Shown: piece by piece, positions 1 to 6,360 of the stretch
Layout of the letters: every line of letters begins with the position of its first letter
Numbering within the stretch: position 1 is the stretch's first letter
Source of the DNA: Oligoflexia bacterium
GTDB taxonomy: Bacteria > Bdellovibrionota > UBA1018
Assembly (NCBI GenBank): GCA_903854365.1
Contig: CAINWE010000364.1
Location: 1-10,960 of the forward strand
Length of the DNA stretch: 10,960 bases
Direction of reading: 5' to 3'
The notes under the pieces: model-generated
Databases searched by the model: none
The model's input: the letters and a program-made list of their open reading frames with translations, nothing else
Told to the model about the DNA's origin: nothing
Translations under genes and position numbers: made by a program

Positions 1-944
1 AGGATGGTTTTAAAGGTTCGAACCCGTCAGATAAATTACTTGGCCTTGAGTTTGTTAGGTTTGTTGCTGCCTTTGCAGTCTTGTTGTGGCATTATCAGCA
101 TTTCTCATTTATCGCTGATATGCCAGTGAATTTTGTTATTAAAAACCAGCCATTTTATTCAGTGTTTTGGATGTTTTATGAGTATGGTTTTTATGGGTTT
201 CAGCTTTTTTGGGTGTTGAGCGGAATGATATTTTTTTTCAAATATAAGGAATTGGTTTCAAAAAAAATCATCGGAGCGAGATCATTTTTTGTTCTTCGGT
301 TTTCTCGATTATATCCTCTACACTTGGTTACCTTGCTTTTCGTTTGTCTACTGCAGAGTTTGTATTTTTTAAAGTATAACTATTATTTTGTTTATCAGTA
401 TAACGATTTAAAACACTTTTTTCTGCAGTTGTTCTTGGCAAGTCATTGGGGTTTTCAGAGTGGGTTGAGTTTTAATGGGCCGGTTTGGTCAATATCTGTT
501 GAAGTGATTGTTTATTTTTTATTTTTCTTTGGAATTAGAATATTTGGTTCATCAATTCTTGTAAATTTCGTAATTATTGCGCTCTGTGCTTTATCTTGGG
601 TGATTAAATTTCATTCGCTAATTATAGATTCTATCGGTTTTTTCTATTTTGGTGGTTGTTTGGTGTTTTTATTAAAAAGCAGAGTAAAAAATGATGATCA
701 TGTAGCTCAAAAAGTTCGAAATATAGTGGAGACCCTGGGAAGCATAACGTACTCTAGTTACTTGCTTCATTTTCCTATCCAGCTTTTTATTGCTTTGTTT
801 TGTGGTTATCTGAATAGAAAAATCCCATTTTATAGTGATTATTTCTTTTTTGCGTTTATGGGGACTACGTTTTTGGCCGGGTACTTGGTCCATCATAAGT
901 TCGAAAAGCCAGTTCAGAGCTGGATTCGTAGTTTTTTGAAGTGA
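1..944 (+). CDS. Acyltransferase-3 family membrane protein, 5' end cut off by window
   Basis: Integral-membrane O-acyltransferase of the acyltransferase-3 family. These proteins move acetyl or other acyl groups onto extracytoplasmic sugars such as LPS O-antigen, peptidoglycan or exopolysaccharide; the substrate cannot be told here. The frame is open from base 3 with no start before base 81, and the 26 codons before the TTG at 81 encode the typical family start (LLGLEFVRFVAAFAVLLWHY, with the conserved His). The true start is therefore left of the window and 313 residues are visible. Numbered from the TTG at 81, other marks are FWVLSG at 43-48, an RFSRLYPLH block at 73-81 (the family's Arg-rich loop), WSISVE at 136-141 and KFEKP at 273-277 near the end. 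Many hydrophobic helices are visible. Composition is strikingly AT-rich (bases 361-420 hold 10 G/C of 60), unlike all other genes here, suggesting transfer. It converges on the next gene with an 11-base gap. Confidence 0.88.
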   Translation, partial: DGFKGSNPSDKLLGLEFVRFVAAFAVLLWHYQHFSFIADMPVNFVIKNQPFYSVFWMFYEYGFYGFQLFWVLSGMIFFFKYKELVSKKIIGARSFFVLRFSRLYPLHLVTLLFVCLLQSLYFLKYNYYFVYQYNDLKHFFLQLFLASHWGFQSGLSFNGPVWSISVEVIVYFLFFFGIRIFGSSILVNFVIIALCALSWVIKFHSLIIDSIGFFYFGGCLVFLLKSRVKNDDHVAQKVRNIVETLGSITYSSYLLHFPIQLFIALFCGYLNRKIPFYSDYFFFAFMGTTFLAGYLVHHKFEKPVQSWIRSFLK

Positions 945-955
945 TACAAGTAGGG

Positions 956-2155
956 CTAGAGTTTGCTGGGGATTTCTTCCATTTTTCGTAAAGCTTCTAA
1001 ATGCCATTGAGATTCAAAAGCTTCCCGAGGGGTTTCGAGAAGTTTTCGATTCCTTTTGATTTTGAGTACGCCTTCCAAGTTTGGGAGTGTCTTTCGAAAG
1101 TCAGGTATCTCTCTGAGAATACCTAAGAGCGCGCGGCCATATCCGATGGATTTTGAGAGCCTTTCCCAGCCGTGAATGAGTGCTTCGCCAATCTCTTGCA
1201 GTGCGTCCATTTGGGTGGGTTCGGCATTGAGGAATCGAGCTGTGGTTTGACCCCATTCATCAAAAAAGGGTCCGATCGGTATCAGGAGTTGTGGGCTTTG
1301 GCGGATGACTCGAGGTTTTCGCAAGGCGAAATGGCGGTGGTTCTCCGCAGCCATTGAGCTTCCTAAAATTTCGGCTTTATAAAGTTCGCCGGCTACCCAG
1401 AGGCGCCCGCGGTAGCGGAGCTTTCGGAGCGAGTCAAGGGGTTCTGTAGTGAGCTTGTAGAATTGCGCACGCAAGGGATCGAGGGTGGAAAGTCCCCAGA
1501 GATCCATGACTCGGTCGAGGTCGCCCAAGTTATGGGCAATGAGGGCGCTGGCTTTGAGGCAGGCAATGCCGTCCTGGGCCTGCCAAAGGGATGCGAAGAT
1601 TTCAGAGTGACGCTGAATTTCATCGACGATGTGGCTCAATACCTCATCTCGCTTCTGATTGGCAATGGCGCCCTGGGATCGGTCCAGGGCTGCATAAGCT
1701 GCGCAGGCCACGGTAAACCATTCGCCCAGATGTCCGGAGAGAATTTCGGTCGCCCAGGGAGTGTCTTTAGCGCCGCTGAGGTAGCGCTGAGAAATTCCTC
1801 GAAAATCCCAGTGCCGACTTTGCAAGACGATTTGGGTCATTTCGAGTGTTGTCTCTAAAGGGAGTTTTTCGTGCCAAAGTTTAAATCGAATTTGTTGGTC
1901 TACGTCAGTCGGGACCGGCGTAGCGCAGCTCAGGTAGTGGGCACAAAGGCAGAGTTTAAAGTATTCCAGATGAGTCAACTGGATCTGGCTTCCTGACTTT
2001 TCCAGGCGTTGAGAACAGCTTCGCAGAAACTGCGCGGGCTCGAGAGGGTTGAGCGGGTTTTCAGGGCTATCCGTCTCAAAGACATAAGGGGCGGTGTTTT
2101 TGACCTGAGAAACCAGCAGTTCAGGCGAAATGCCTCGAGGGGGATGAAAAGTCAT
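956..2155 (-). CDS. Hypothetical soluble protein, function unknown
   Basis: I do not recognise this 399-residue protein. It has no signal peptide or membrane segment, so it is probably cytoplasmic, and it reads as mostly alpha-helical. One stretch around residues 199-220 (ending AHNLGDLDRVMDLW) resembles a single tetratricopeptide-like helix pair, which is not enough for a family call. The C-terminal part is basic (KIKRNRK). I chose the ATG at 2155. The frame also opens with a TTG at 2200, but that has no ribosome-binding site and would place the start 11 bases after the reductase stop codon. The ATG has only a weak AGGG three bases upstream. It follows the aldo/keto reductase on the same strand with 56 bases between stop and ATG, so co-transcription is likely, though a promoter-like sequence also sits in that gap. 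The long frame with normal composition supports a real gene. Confidence 0.75.
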   Translation of the reverse strand: MTFHPPRGISPELLVSQVKNTAPYVFETDSPENPLNPLEPAQFLRSCSQRLEKSGSQIQLTHLEYFKLCLCAHYLSCATPVPTDVDQQIRFKLWHEKLPLETTLEMTQIVLQSRHWDFRGISQRYLSGAKDTPWATEILSGHLGEWFTVACAAYAALDRSQGAIANQKRDEVLSHIVDEIQRHSEIFASLWQAQDGIACLKASALIAHNLGDLDRVMDLWGLSTLDPLRAQFYKLTTEPLDSLRKLRYRGRLWVAGELYKAEILGSSMAAENHRHFALRKPRVIRQSPQLLIPIGPFFDEWGQTTARFLNAEPTQMDALQEIGEALIHGWERLSKSIGYGRALLGILREIPDFRKTLPNLEGVLKIKRNRKLLETPREAFESQWHLEALRKMEEIPSKL

Positions 2156-2161
2156 GAGCCC

Positions 2162-2190
2162 TATATAGTAGATTCTGTCTGCGGGGGCAA
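2162..2190 (-). promoter_or_regulatory. Candidate sigma70-type promoter for the hypothetical gene
   Basis: Read on the minus strand, TTGCCC (2190-2185) and TATATA (2167-2162) are separated by 17 bases, a good sigma70 layout. The TATATA ends only six bases before the ATG at 2155. Transcription from here would start at about the first base of the ATG, giving a leaderless message. This is a consensus match only. Confidence 0.3.
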
Positions 2191-2211
2191 GTTGGGACAA
2201 CGGACAGCGTG

Positions 2212-3192
2212 TTACCGGTTGACAGTGCTCATATCAGGGTAGCGGTTTCCAGAGGTGACTCCTACAGGGAAGATCCTGTTCAGTCGAATCAGGTCTTGGG
2301 GCGTGAGATTGATCTTGGTTGCTCCTGCGTTTTCGGTCAGGCGAGTGCGATTTTTACATCCTGGAATCGGTACAATGTCGGGGCCTTGGTGAATCACCCA
2401 AGCGAGCGCGAGTTGTCCAGGGGTGCAGTTTTTTTCGACGCTCATCGTTCGAAAATTTTCCAGCAATTTGAGATTTTTTTCAAAACTTTCGCCCTGAAAG
2501 CGAGGATGAAGTCGTCGGACGTCATCTTGGGCGAAGTCTTCGGCTTTTTGATAACGGCCCGTGAGAAATCCACGTCCAAGCGGACTATAGGGGATGAAGC
2601 TGATGCTTAAGTCTCTAATGGTGTTTAAAATTTCTTGCTCGGGGTCGCGTGTCCAGAGCGAATACTCAGTCTGGAGTGCGGTAATGGGGTGGACTTGGTG
2701 AGCTCTTCGGATTGTAGCTGGTGCTGCTTCCGATAGTCCAATGTACCGAATTTTGCCTTCTTTCACGAGATCACTCAGGGTTCCTACAGTGTCCTCGATG
2801 GGGGTGTTGGGATCGACTCGGTGCTGATAGTAGAGGTCGATCGTGTCGATCTTCAAGCGTTTCAGAGAGGCTTCACAGCACTGCCTTACGTAGCTGGGTT
2901 CACCGCTGATGCCCAAGTATTTGCCATCGATCGATCTCTTGTTTCCAAATTTGGTCGCGACGATGAATCGGTTTCGTCTTCCGGCAATTGCATTCGCTAA
3001 AAGTTCCTCATTCGTGAAAGGGCCATACATATCGGCCGTGTCTAGAAAATTGATTCCTAAATCAAGCGCTTGGTCAATCGTGGCAAGCGATTCTTTGTCG
3101 TCCCTGCCTGAGTAGAAGTCAGACATGCCCATGCAGCCAAGGCCGATCTCAGACACAGATAAAGTACTTCTTCCGAGGGTGACTTTTCTCAT
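2212..3192 (-). CDS. Aldo/keto reductase, AKR13-like (IolS/YajO type)
   Basis: NAD(P)H-dependent oxidoreductase of the aldo/keto reductase superfamily, expected to reduce aldehydes or ketones in the cytoplasm; the true substrate cannot be read from sequence. The protein has 326 residues, normal for the family's TIM barrel. Counting from the ATG at 3192, the catalytic tetrad is intact: Asp51 and Tyr56 in DTADMYGP, Lys81 in VATKFG and His124 in YYQHRVD. The cofactor-phosphate loop is IPGCKNRTRLTEN at 276-288. The early GLGCMGMS and late GNRYP motifs are also typical of the AKR13 group. The ATG matches the usual family N-terminus; an in-frame TTG lies four codons upstream at 3204, and a weak GGA lies eight bases before the ATG. 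It heads a probable two-gene minus-strand unit with the hypothetical gene and is divergent from chrA. Family call is firm; the subfamily is less so. Confidence 0.93.
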   Translation of the reverse strand: MRKVTLGRSTLSVSEIGLGCMGMSDFYSGRDDKESLATIDQALDLGINFLDTADMYGPFTNEELLANAIAGRRNRFIVATKFGNKRSIDGKYLGISGEPSYVRQCCEASLKRLKIDTIDLYYQHRVDPNTPIEDTVGTLSDLVKEGKIRYIGLSEAAPATIRRAHQVHPITALQTEYSLWTRDPEQEILNTIRDLSISFIPYSPLGRGFLTGRYQKAEDFAQDDVRRLHPRFQGESFEKNLKLLENFRTMSVEKNCTPGQLALAWVIHQGPDIVPIPGCKNRTRLTENAGATKINLTPQDLIRLNRIFPVGVTSGNRYPDMSTVNR

Positions 3193-3227
3193 AGTGGATT
3201 CCAAATTTTTTTTAATTTCCAGTCGTT

Positions 3228-3257
3228 ATTCCATCACAGGCATGAGGTCGGAGTCAA
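3228..3257 (-). promoter_or_regulatory. Candidate promoter for the aldo/keto reductase
   Basis: On the minus strand TTGACT (3257-3252; five of six consensus bases) and TGGAAT (3233-3228; four of six) are 18 bases apart. This would give a leader of about 29 bases before the ATG at 3192. It overlaps the inverted repeat at 3251-3272, so a regulator bound there could block it. Confidence 0.4.
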
Positions 3258-3272
3258 GTCGTGACCTGACTC
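3251..3272. repeat. Inverted repeat, possible operator
   Basis: GAGTCA (3251-3256) and TGACTC (3267-3272) are perfect inverted arms 16 bases apart start to start. A second nested pair, AGGTC (3245-3249) and GACCT (3263-3267), interleaves with them. The site covers the -35 box proposed for the reductase. The spacing suits a dimeric regulator, but no regulator gene is present in the window. Confidence 0.3.
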
Positions 3273-3292
3273 AGGTGGGCACTGAGGGGAAT

Positions 3293-3316
3293 ACTGGAAC
3301 CAGTCCAAGTGATAAT
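3293..3316. promoter_or_regulatory. Palindrome and -10-like box upstream of chrA
   Basis: ACTGG (3293-3297) and CCAGT (3300-3304) form a compact palindrome with a two-base centre. Seven to twelve bases downstream is GATAAT (3311-3316), five of six bases of the -10 consensus in the chrA direction. No good -35 box lies 16-18 bases upstream of it, so an activator might be needed, or the match may be chance. The rest of 3205-3406 is ordinary AT-leaning spacer with no clear terminator or RNA. Confidence 0.25.
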
Positions 3317-3406
3317 GTCAGTCATACCGATGAGAATAAAAAATTTCCTGAGTTATCTGGTTTTTTCTAGCCTTTTTGCCTTCGTAATTCGAAGATCAGT
3401 TCCAGG

Positions 3407-4570
3407 ATGGGGTACGAAAAACCAGCGAGTTCATCTCGCGAGTCCGTTTTACTCAGGGATTTGGCTTTTGCTTTTCTACGGCTTGGCTTCACCAGCGTAG
3501 GTGGACCGGCTGCTCATATTGCTAATATGGAGCAGGAGTTTGTCACCCGTCGACAATGGCTGTCTCGAGAGAAGTTTTTGGATTTGTTGGGCGTAGCAAA
3601 TCTGATACCTGGGCCGAGTTCGAGCGAGTTGGCCATCTATATCGGGCACCTTCTGGCAGGCTCGCGGGGGTTGGCTGTTGCTGGTTTTTGTTTTATTCTG
3701 CCAGCGGTGGGAATTGTTCTGTTACTCGCCTGGGTTTATGACCGGTACGGAGCCTTGCCAGTGGTGTACGGAATTCTTTATGGAATTAAGCCAGTAATCA
3801 TTGCCATTGTATCTCAGGCAGCGCTCACCTTGGGTCGGTCAGCATTGAAGACGCGAGCTCTCCTGGGAGTCGGGAGCGTAGCTCTTTTGCTCGGTGGAGC
3901 CGGAATGAATCTTGTGCTCGTTCTGTTGCTTTCCGGCGTTGTGTCCGCGTGGATGCGGATAAAGGTTTTACGTGGGATTGTCGGGGTATTCACTGGAAGT
4001 GCTCTCTTCGGGTCGACACCGACGCTTGCTGCAGTCATTGCAAAAGCGCCGCCGAGCCTGTTAAGCATTTTTCTTTTCTTTCTGAAGGTCGGCTCTTTTC
4101 AGTTTGGAAGCGGTTATGTTTTGCTTGCTTTTTTGCGTACCGACTTGGTGAGTCACTGGCATTGGTTGACGGAGGCGCAGCTCTTAGATGCGACGGCGGT
4201 GGGGCAGTTTACCCCTGGGCCAGTCTTTACTACTGCGACGTTTATTGGATATCTCTTGCGTGGTGTTTCGGGTGCAGGGGTGGCCACGGTGGGTATTTTT
4301 CTGCCAGCTTTTATTTTCGTTGGTCTAAGCGGGCCTTGGATTCCTCGAGTCCGAGAGTCTAAGGTGGCGGGTGCGTTTTTGGATGGGGTGAATGTTGCTT
4401 CATTAGCACTCATGGTCCTTGTCACAGTGGATTTGGGCAAATCCGCTCTAGTAGACCTGTCGACTGGCGCTATCGCAATTGTTTCGGCACTCATCTTAAT
4501 TCGCTTTAGGCTGAATTCAGTGTGGCTTGTTCTGGTAGGGGGTTTTTTGGGGGCCGTGCTGAAGAGGTAG
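3407..4570 (+). CDS. chrA: Chromate transporter, long two-domain type
   Basis: Inner-membrane protein of the CHR superfamily, whose studied members export chromate and lower chromium toxicity; anion specificity here is inferred. At 387 residues it is a long-chain member with two homologous halves. The N-terminal half has FLRLGFTSVGGPAAHI (23-38), EFVTRRQWL (44-52) and NLIPGPSSSE (65-74). The C-terminal half has FLKVGSFQFGSGYVLL (225-240), VGQFTPGPVFTTATFIGYLL (265-284) and IFLPAF (297-302). The duplicated PGP motifs are diagnostic. Multiple membrane helices are evident. The ATG at 3407 is the only usable start after an in-frame stop at 3368, but the AGG touching it is too close to be a good ribosome-binding site. 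No chrB or other chromate gene is nearby. It is divergent from the reductase and convergent with the RING-like gene, 36 bases away, with no clear terminator between them. Confidence 0.93.
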   Translation: MGYEKPASSSRESVLLRDLAFAFLRLGFTSVGGPAAHIANMEQEFVTRRQWLSREKFLDLLGVANLIPGPSSSELAIYIGHLLAGSRGLAVAGFCFILPAVGIVLLLAWVYDRYGALPVVYGILYGIKPVIIAIVSQAALTLGRSALKTRALLGVGSVALLLGGAGMNLVLVLLLSGVVSAWMRIKVLRGIVGVFTGSALFGSTPTLAAVIAKAPPSLLSIFLFFLKVGSFQFGSGYVLLAFLRTDLVSHWHWLTEAQLLDATAVGQFTPGPVFTTATFIGYLLRGVSGAGVATVGIFLPAFIFVGLSGPWIPRVRESKVAGAFLDGVNVASLALMVLVTVDLGKSALVDLSTGAIAIVSALILIRFRLNSVWLVLVGGFLGAVLKR

Positions 4571-4606
4571 ATGGAGTCAGGCCAAAGGATCAGCTCGGCC
4601 CGGAGT

Positions 4607-6166
4607 TTAGGCATTCTTGACGCAGCGGAGATGCTCTCTACTCTCTTGACGGAAAGAGTATAAGTCGCCGCGGTCGCCAAAAAAACCGATGCGCCTTTGG
4701 GTCCCAAGGTCATCTGATGTCGCCCAAAACCACCGGCCGCGAAGATCTGGAATGACATCGGGATTGTAGCCTTGCGGACTGTTCTTGCCCAGAGCTTGAG
4801 CGAGAGCTTTGTACTCGCTTGCGGTGGGTAAGCGCCCTCCGAGTGTGTTACAAAAAGCTTCTGCTTCCCAGGTCTCAAAATTTCGAGGCGGAACGCCACT
4901 CCAAATCAGCCCACGAAAATGGAACATTTGGCCGAGAGCCACAAAGTCTGAGCTGACTCGGTGAGCACCCATGGGCAGGAATGTAATTTTATCGTAGGCA
5001 GGGGCTAACAGTTCCGAAAAAAGGGGTTGAGGTGGATCTTCGGCTTCTGAGTCGTCGCTTACCGCAGGTTCGGTAGATCCGGCGCCCCTTCGGCAACAAA
5101 TGATTTTTGCGCTCTGCCAGTAATCAGTGACTGTGTCCCAAAGCAATTCGAGAGACCATTCAGGATGGGCTACGCCGCCAGCATCGCAAAGCTCGAGCGA
5201 TTTGAGGACGATCCCACCCAGTCTTCTGATGGTCCGATCAATGAGGGAAAACGTATTTTCGTCATCGATCATTCTTTGGTAGATTGATTCATTTTGTAGG
5301 AGTTCAATCTGCTCATCGTGATTCAGGTCAGAGTGTCTGACTTCTTGAATCCACGCTCGAGTGTCAATGTCTGCCGGAATAGGCCACATCTTCCGAGCTT
5401 TTAGGAGTGCCTGGTGATGGGCAATTGCAGCTTTTCGAACTTTTTGATTCACCTCAGAATCGAAAAGAGCTGCGATCTTCTTTCTGGCCACGAGCCAGTG
5501 GTAGCGGGCAATATAACCGGGCCTTTTTTCGAAGAAATCTTCGCTGTGGCGATGTCGGAGATGTCGATGGGCATCTCGTTCGCTCGATTTTTTGTCGAAA
5601 CAGAGGTAGCAAAAATGAGTGCGACAATCGCCATTTTCACATTGAGCAGCATTGCAGCCTTCGATCGGGGCGAGAATTCTTCCGCATCTCTCGCCTGGGC
5701 ATCGGAGATTAAAGACATCGCTTAAGCCTTCTTGAAAGTCTGCGTATCGATTTTTCGCTGGAGTGAGCCTCTCGGGAGTGAGGGCACTTTGGAGCCGTTT
5801 TTGAAGCTCGGCTCTTTCCTGAAGAGTGAGCAGTTTCATGACCTCGATGATCGGTAGCGTTGTGGCACAGGCTGCACCGGAGCTCAATTGTCCACAGCAG
5901 GGAGGGCCGAGGACTTTTAGTGCACTGACTTGATAGGGAGTTTGAAGTTCAATACTTTGTAGGTAGTGATTTATGCATTCCCGATCGATTCGGTGACCGT
6001 TCCTGCATTCGATAGCGGTGTGTTGCCTGAGTTGTCTATCAGGCACATCGTTTGTGCAGACGGCGCAAGGTTTGCCAGCAAAAGTATTCAGTGGGAGACT
6101 GAGAAATAAAAACAACAGCAAAATTTTGAAGCGGAGAGAGGGTGGACCGAATAACGACTGAAGCAA
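4607..6166 (-). CDS. Exported RING/RBR-like zinc-finger protein with FGE/DUF1566-like C-terminal domain
   Basis: 519 residues. A Sec signal peptide (basic Arg12/Lys14, hydrophobic core 15-25, likely cut after TFA at 30) predicts export. A RING-like finger follows, with C34, C37, C54, H58, C64, H67, C90 or C91, and C100, then an LQERAELQKRL helix as after RING1 of RBR ubiquitin ligases. Next is a cysteine cluster at C156, C161, C171, C176, C181, C186 and C189, with His at 200, 202, 205 and 207. Its spacing matches RBR BRcat/Rcat modules, and C171 in EGC sits where Rcat has its catalytic Cys. A helical region (208-355) and an acidic linker (364-379) lead to a C-terminal domain (about 390-519) with WEAEAFCNTLGGRLPT (433-448), FWATS (480-484) and RCV (514-516), as in formylglycine-generating-enzyme or DUF1566-type folds. 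Ubiquitin-ligase activity is unproven. Zinc or cysteine-rich structural roles are alternatives. It is divergent from the efflux operon. Confidence 0.85.
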   Translation of the reverse strand: MLQSLFGPPSLRFKILLLFLFLSLPLNTFAGKPCAVCTNDVPDRQLRQHTAIECRNGHRIDRECINHYLQSIELQTPYQVSALKVLGPPCCGQLSSGAACATTLPIIEVMKLLTLQERAELQKRLQSALTPERLTPAKNRYADFQEGLSDVFNLRCPGERCGRILAPIEGCNAAQCENGDCRTHFCYLCFDKKSSERDAHRHLRHRHSEDFFEKRPGYIARYHWLVARKKIAALFDSEVNQKVRKAAIAHHQALLKARKMWPIPADIDTRAWIQEVRHSDLNHDEQIELLQNESIYQRMIDDENTFSLIDRTIRRLGGIVLKSLELCDAGGVAHPEWSLELLWDTVTDYWQSAKIICCRRGAGSTEPAVSDDSEAEDPPQPLFSELLAPAYDKITFLPMGAHRVSSDFVALGQMFHFRGLIWSGVPPRNFETWEAEAFCNTLGGRLPTASEYKALAQALGKNSPQGYNPDVIPDLRGRWFWATSDDLGTQRRIGFFGDRGDLYSFRQESREHLRCVKNA

Positions 6167-6172
6167 GAGGAT

Positions 6173-6179
6173 TCTCCTT
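6173..6179 (-). promoter_or_regulatory. Strong ribosome-binding site deciding a TTG start
   Basis: On the minus strand AAGGAGA lies upstream of the TTG at 6166, with seven bases between AGGAG and the codon. There is no in-frame ATG in the signal-peptide region, and the nearby upstream ATG runs straight into a stop. This fixes TTG as the start of the RING/RBR-like gene and keeps its signal peptide. Confidence 0.8.
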
Positions 6180-6360
6180 ACATTTTAGTAGGCGATTAGT
6201 TAGCACTATTGGCTTCGATGTGGATACTGTTTTTTAGGTCGCCTCCCTGCGCTGATGCGCTCAAGCCTGCTCCGGTGTATTTCGGAGATTTTCAAACCTA
6301 GTTGCCTTTTTAGACCCTGCATTATACCTTCAGCTTATTCATTTCGGTGGGCGGGGATAG
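6180..6360. promoter_or_regulatory. Divergent control region between RING-like gene and efflux operon
   Basis: This spacer must carry promoters for both directions. For the efflux side, TTGCCT (6302-6307) and TATACC (6323-6328) are candidate boxes, but their 15-base spacing is short. A GGGGAT near 6353-6358 precedes the ATG at 6361 as a modest ribosome-binding site. Small repeats are present: TGCGCT twice (6248-6253 and 6256-6261), which also makes GCGC-TGAT-GCGC, and a five-pair hairpin CTCCG/CGGAG (6270-6274, 6283-6287). No convincing promoter was found for the RING-like gene. Confidence 0.35.

Noticed and set aside
12..28. GGTTCGAACC resembles the T-loop of a tRNA
   Set aside because: Two of five T-stem pairs fail, the rest of a tRNA is absent to the right, and the bases are coding in the acyltransferase frame.
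81..83. TTG as the start of the acyltransferase gene
   Set aside because: The 26 upstream in-frame codons encode the conserved family N-terminus, so the gene begins left of the window.
909..937. Hairpin CCAGTT/AGCTGG followed by six T as a terminator
   Set aside because: It lies inside the acyltransferase reading frame, the T-run starts eight bases after the stem, and T-runs are common throughout this AT-rich gene.
1463..1858. 131-codon plus-strand frame antisense to the hypothetical gene
   Set aside because: No recognisable domain or ribosome-binding site. The minus-strand frame is three times longer and sits in an operon.
2198..2200. TTG start for the hypothetical gene
   Set aside because: No ribosome-binding site precedes it, and the ATG at 2155 is the more usual codon; not fully excluded.
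3309..3500. Small plus-strand frame of 63 codons before and into chrA
   Set aside because: It overlaps the chrA start in another frame, lacks a ribosome-binding site and resembles no protein.
4571..4606. Bidirectional terminator between chrA and the RING-like gene
   Set aside because: The 36 bases hold no stable stem followed by a T-run on either strand.
4153..4899. 248-codon minus-strand frame
   Set aside because: It runs antisense to the chrA 3' end and across the RING-like gene in another frame; both overlapped genes have clear family motifs, so this is a shadow.
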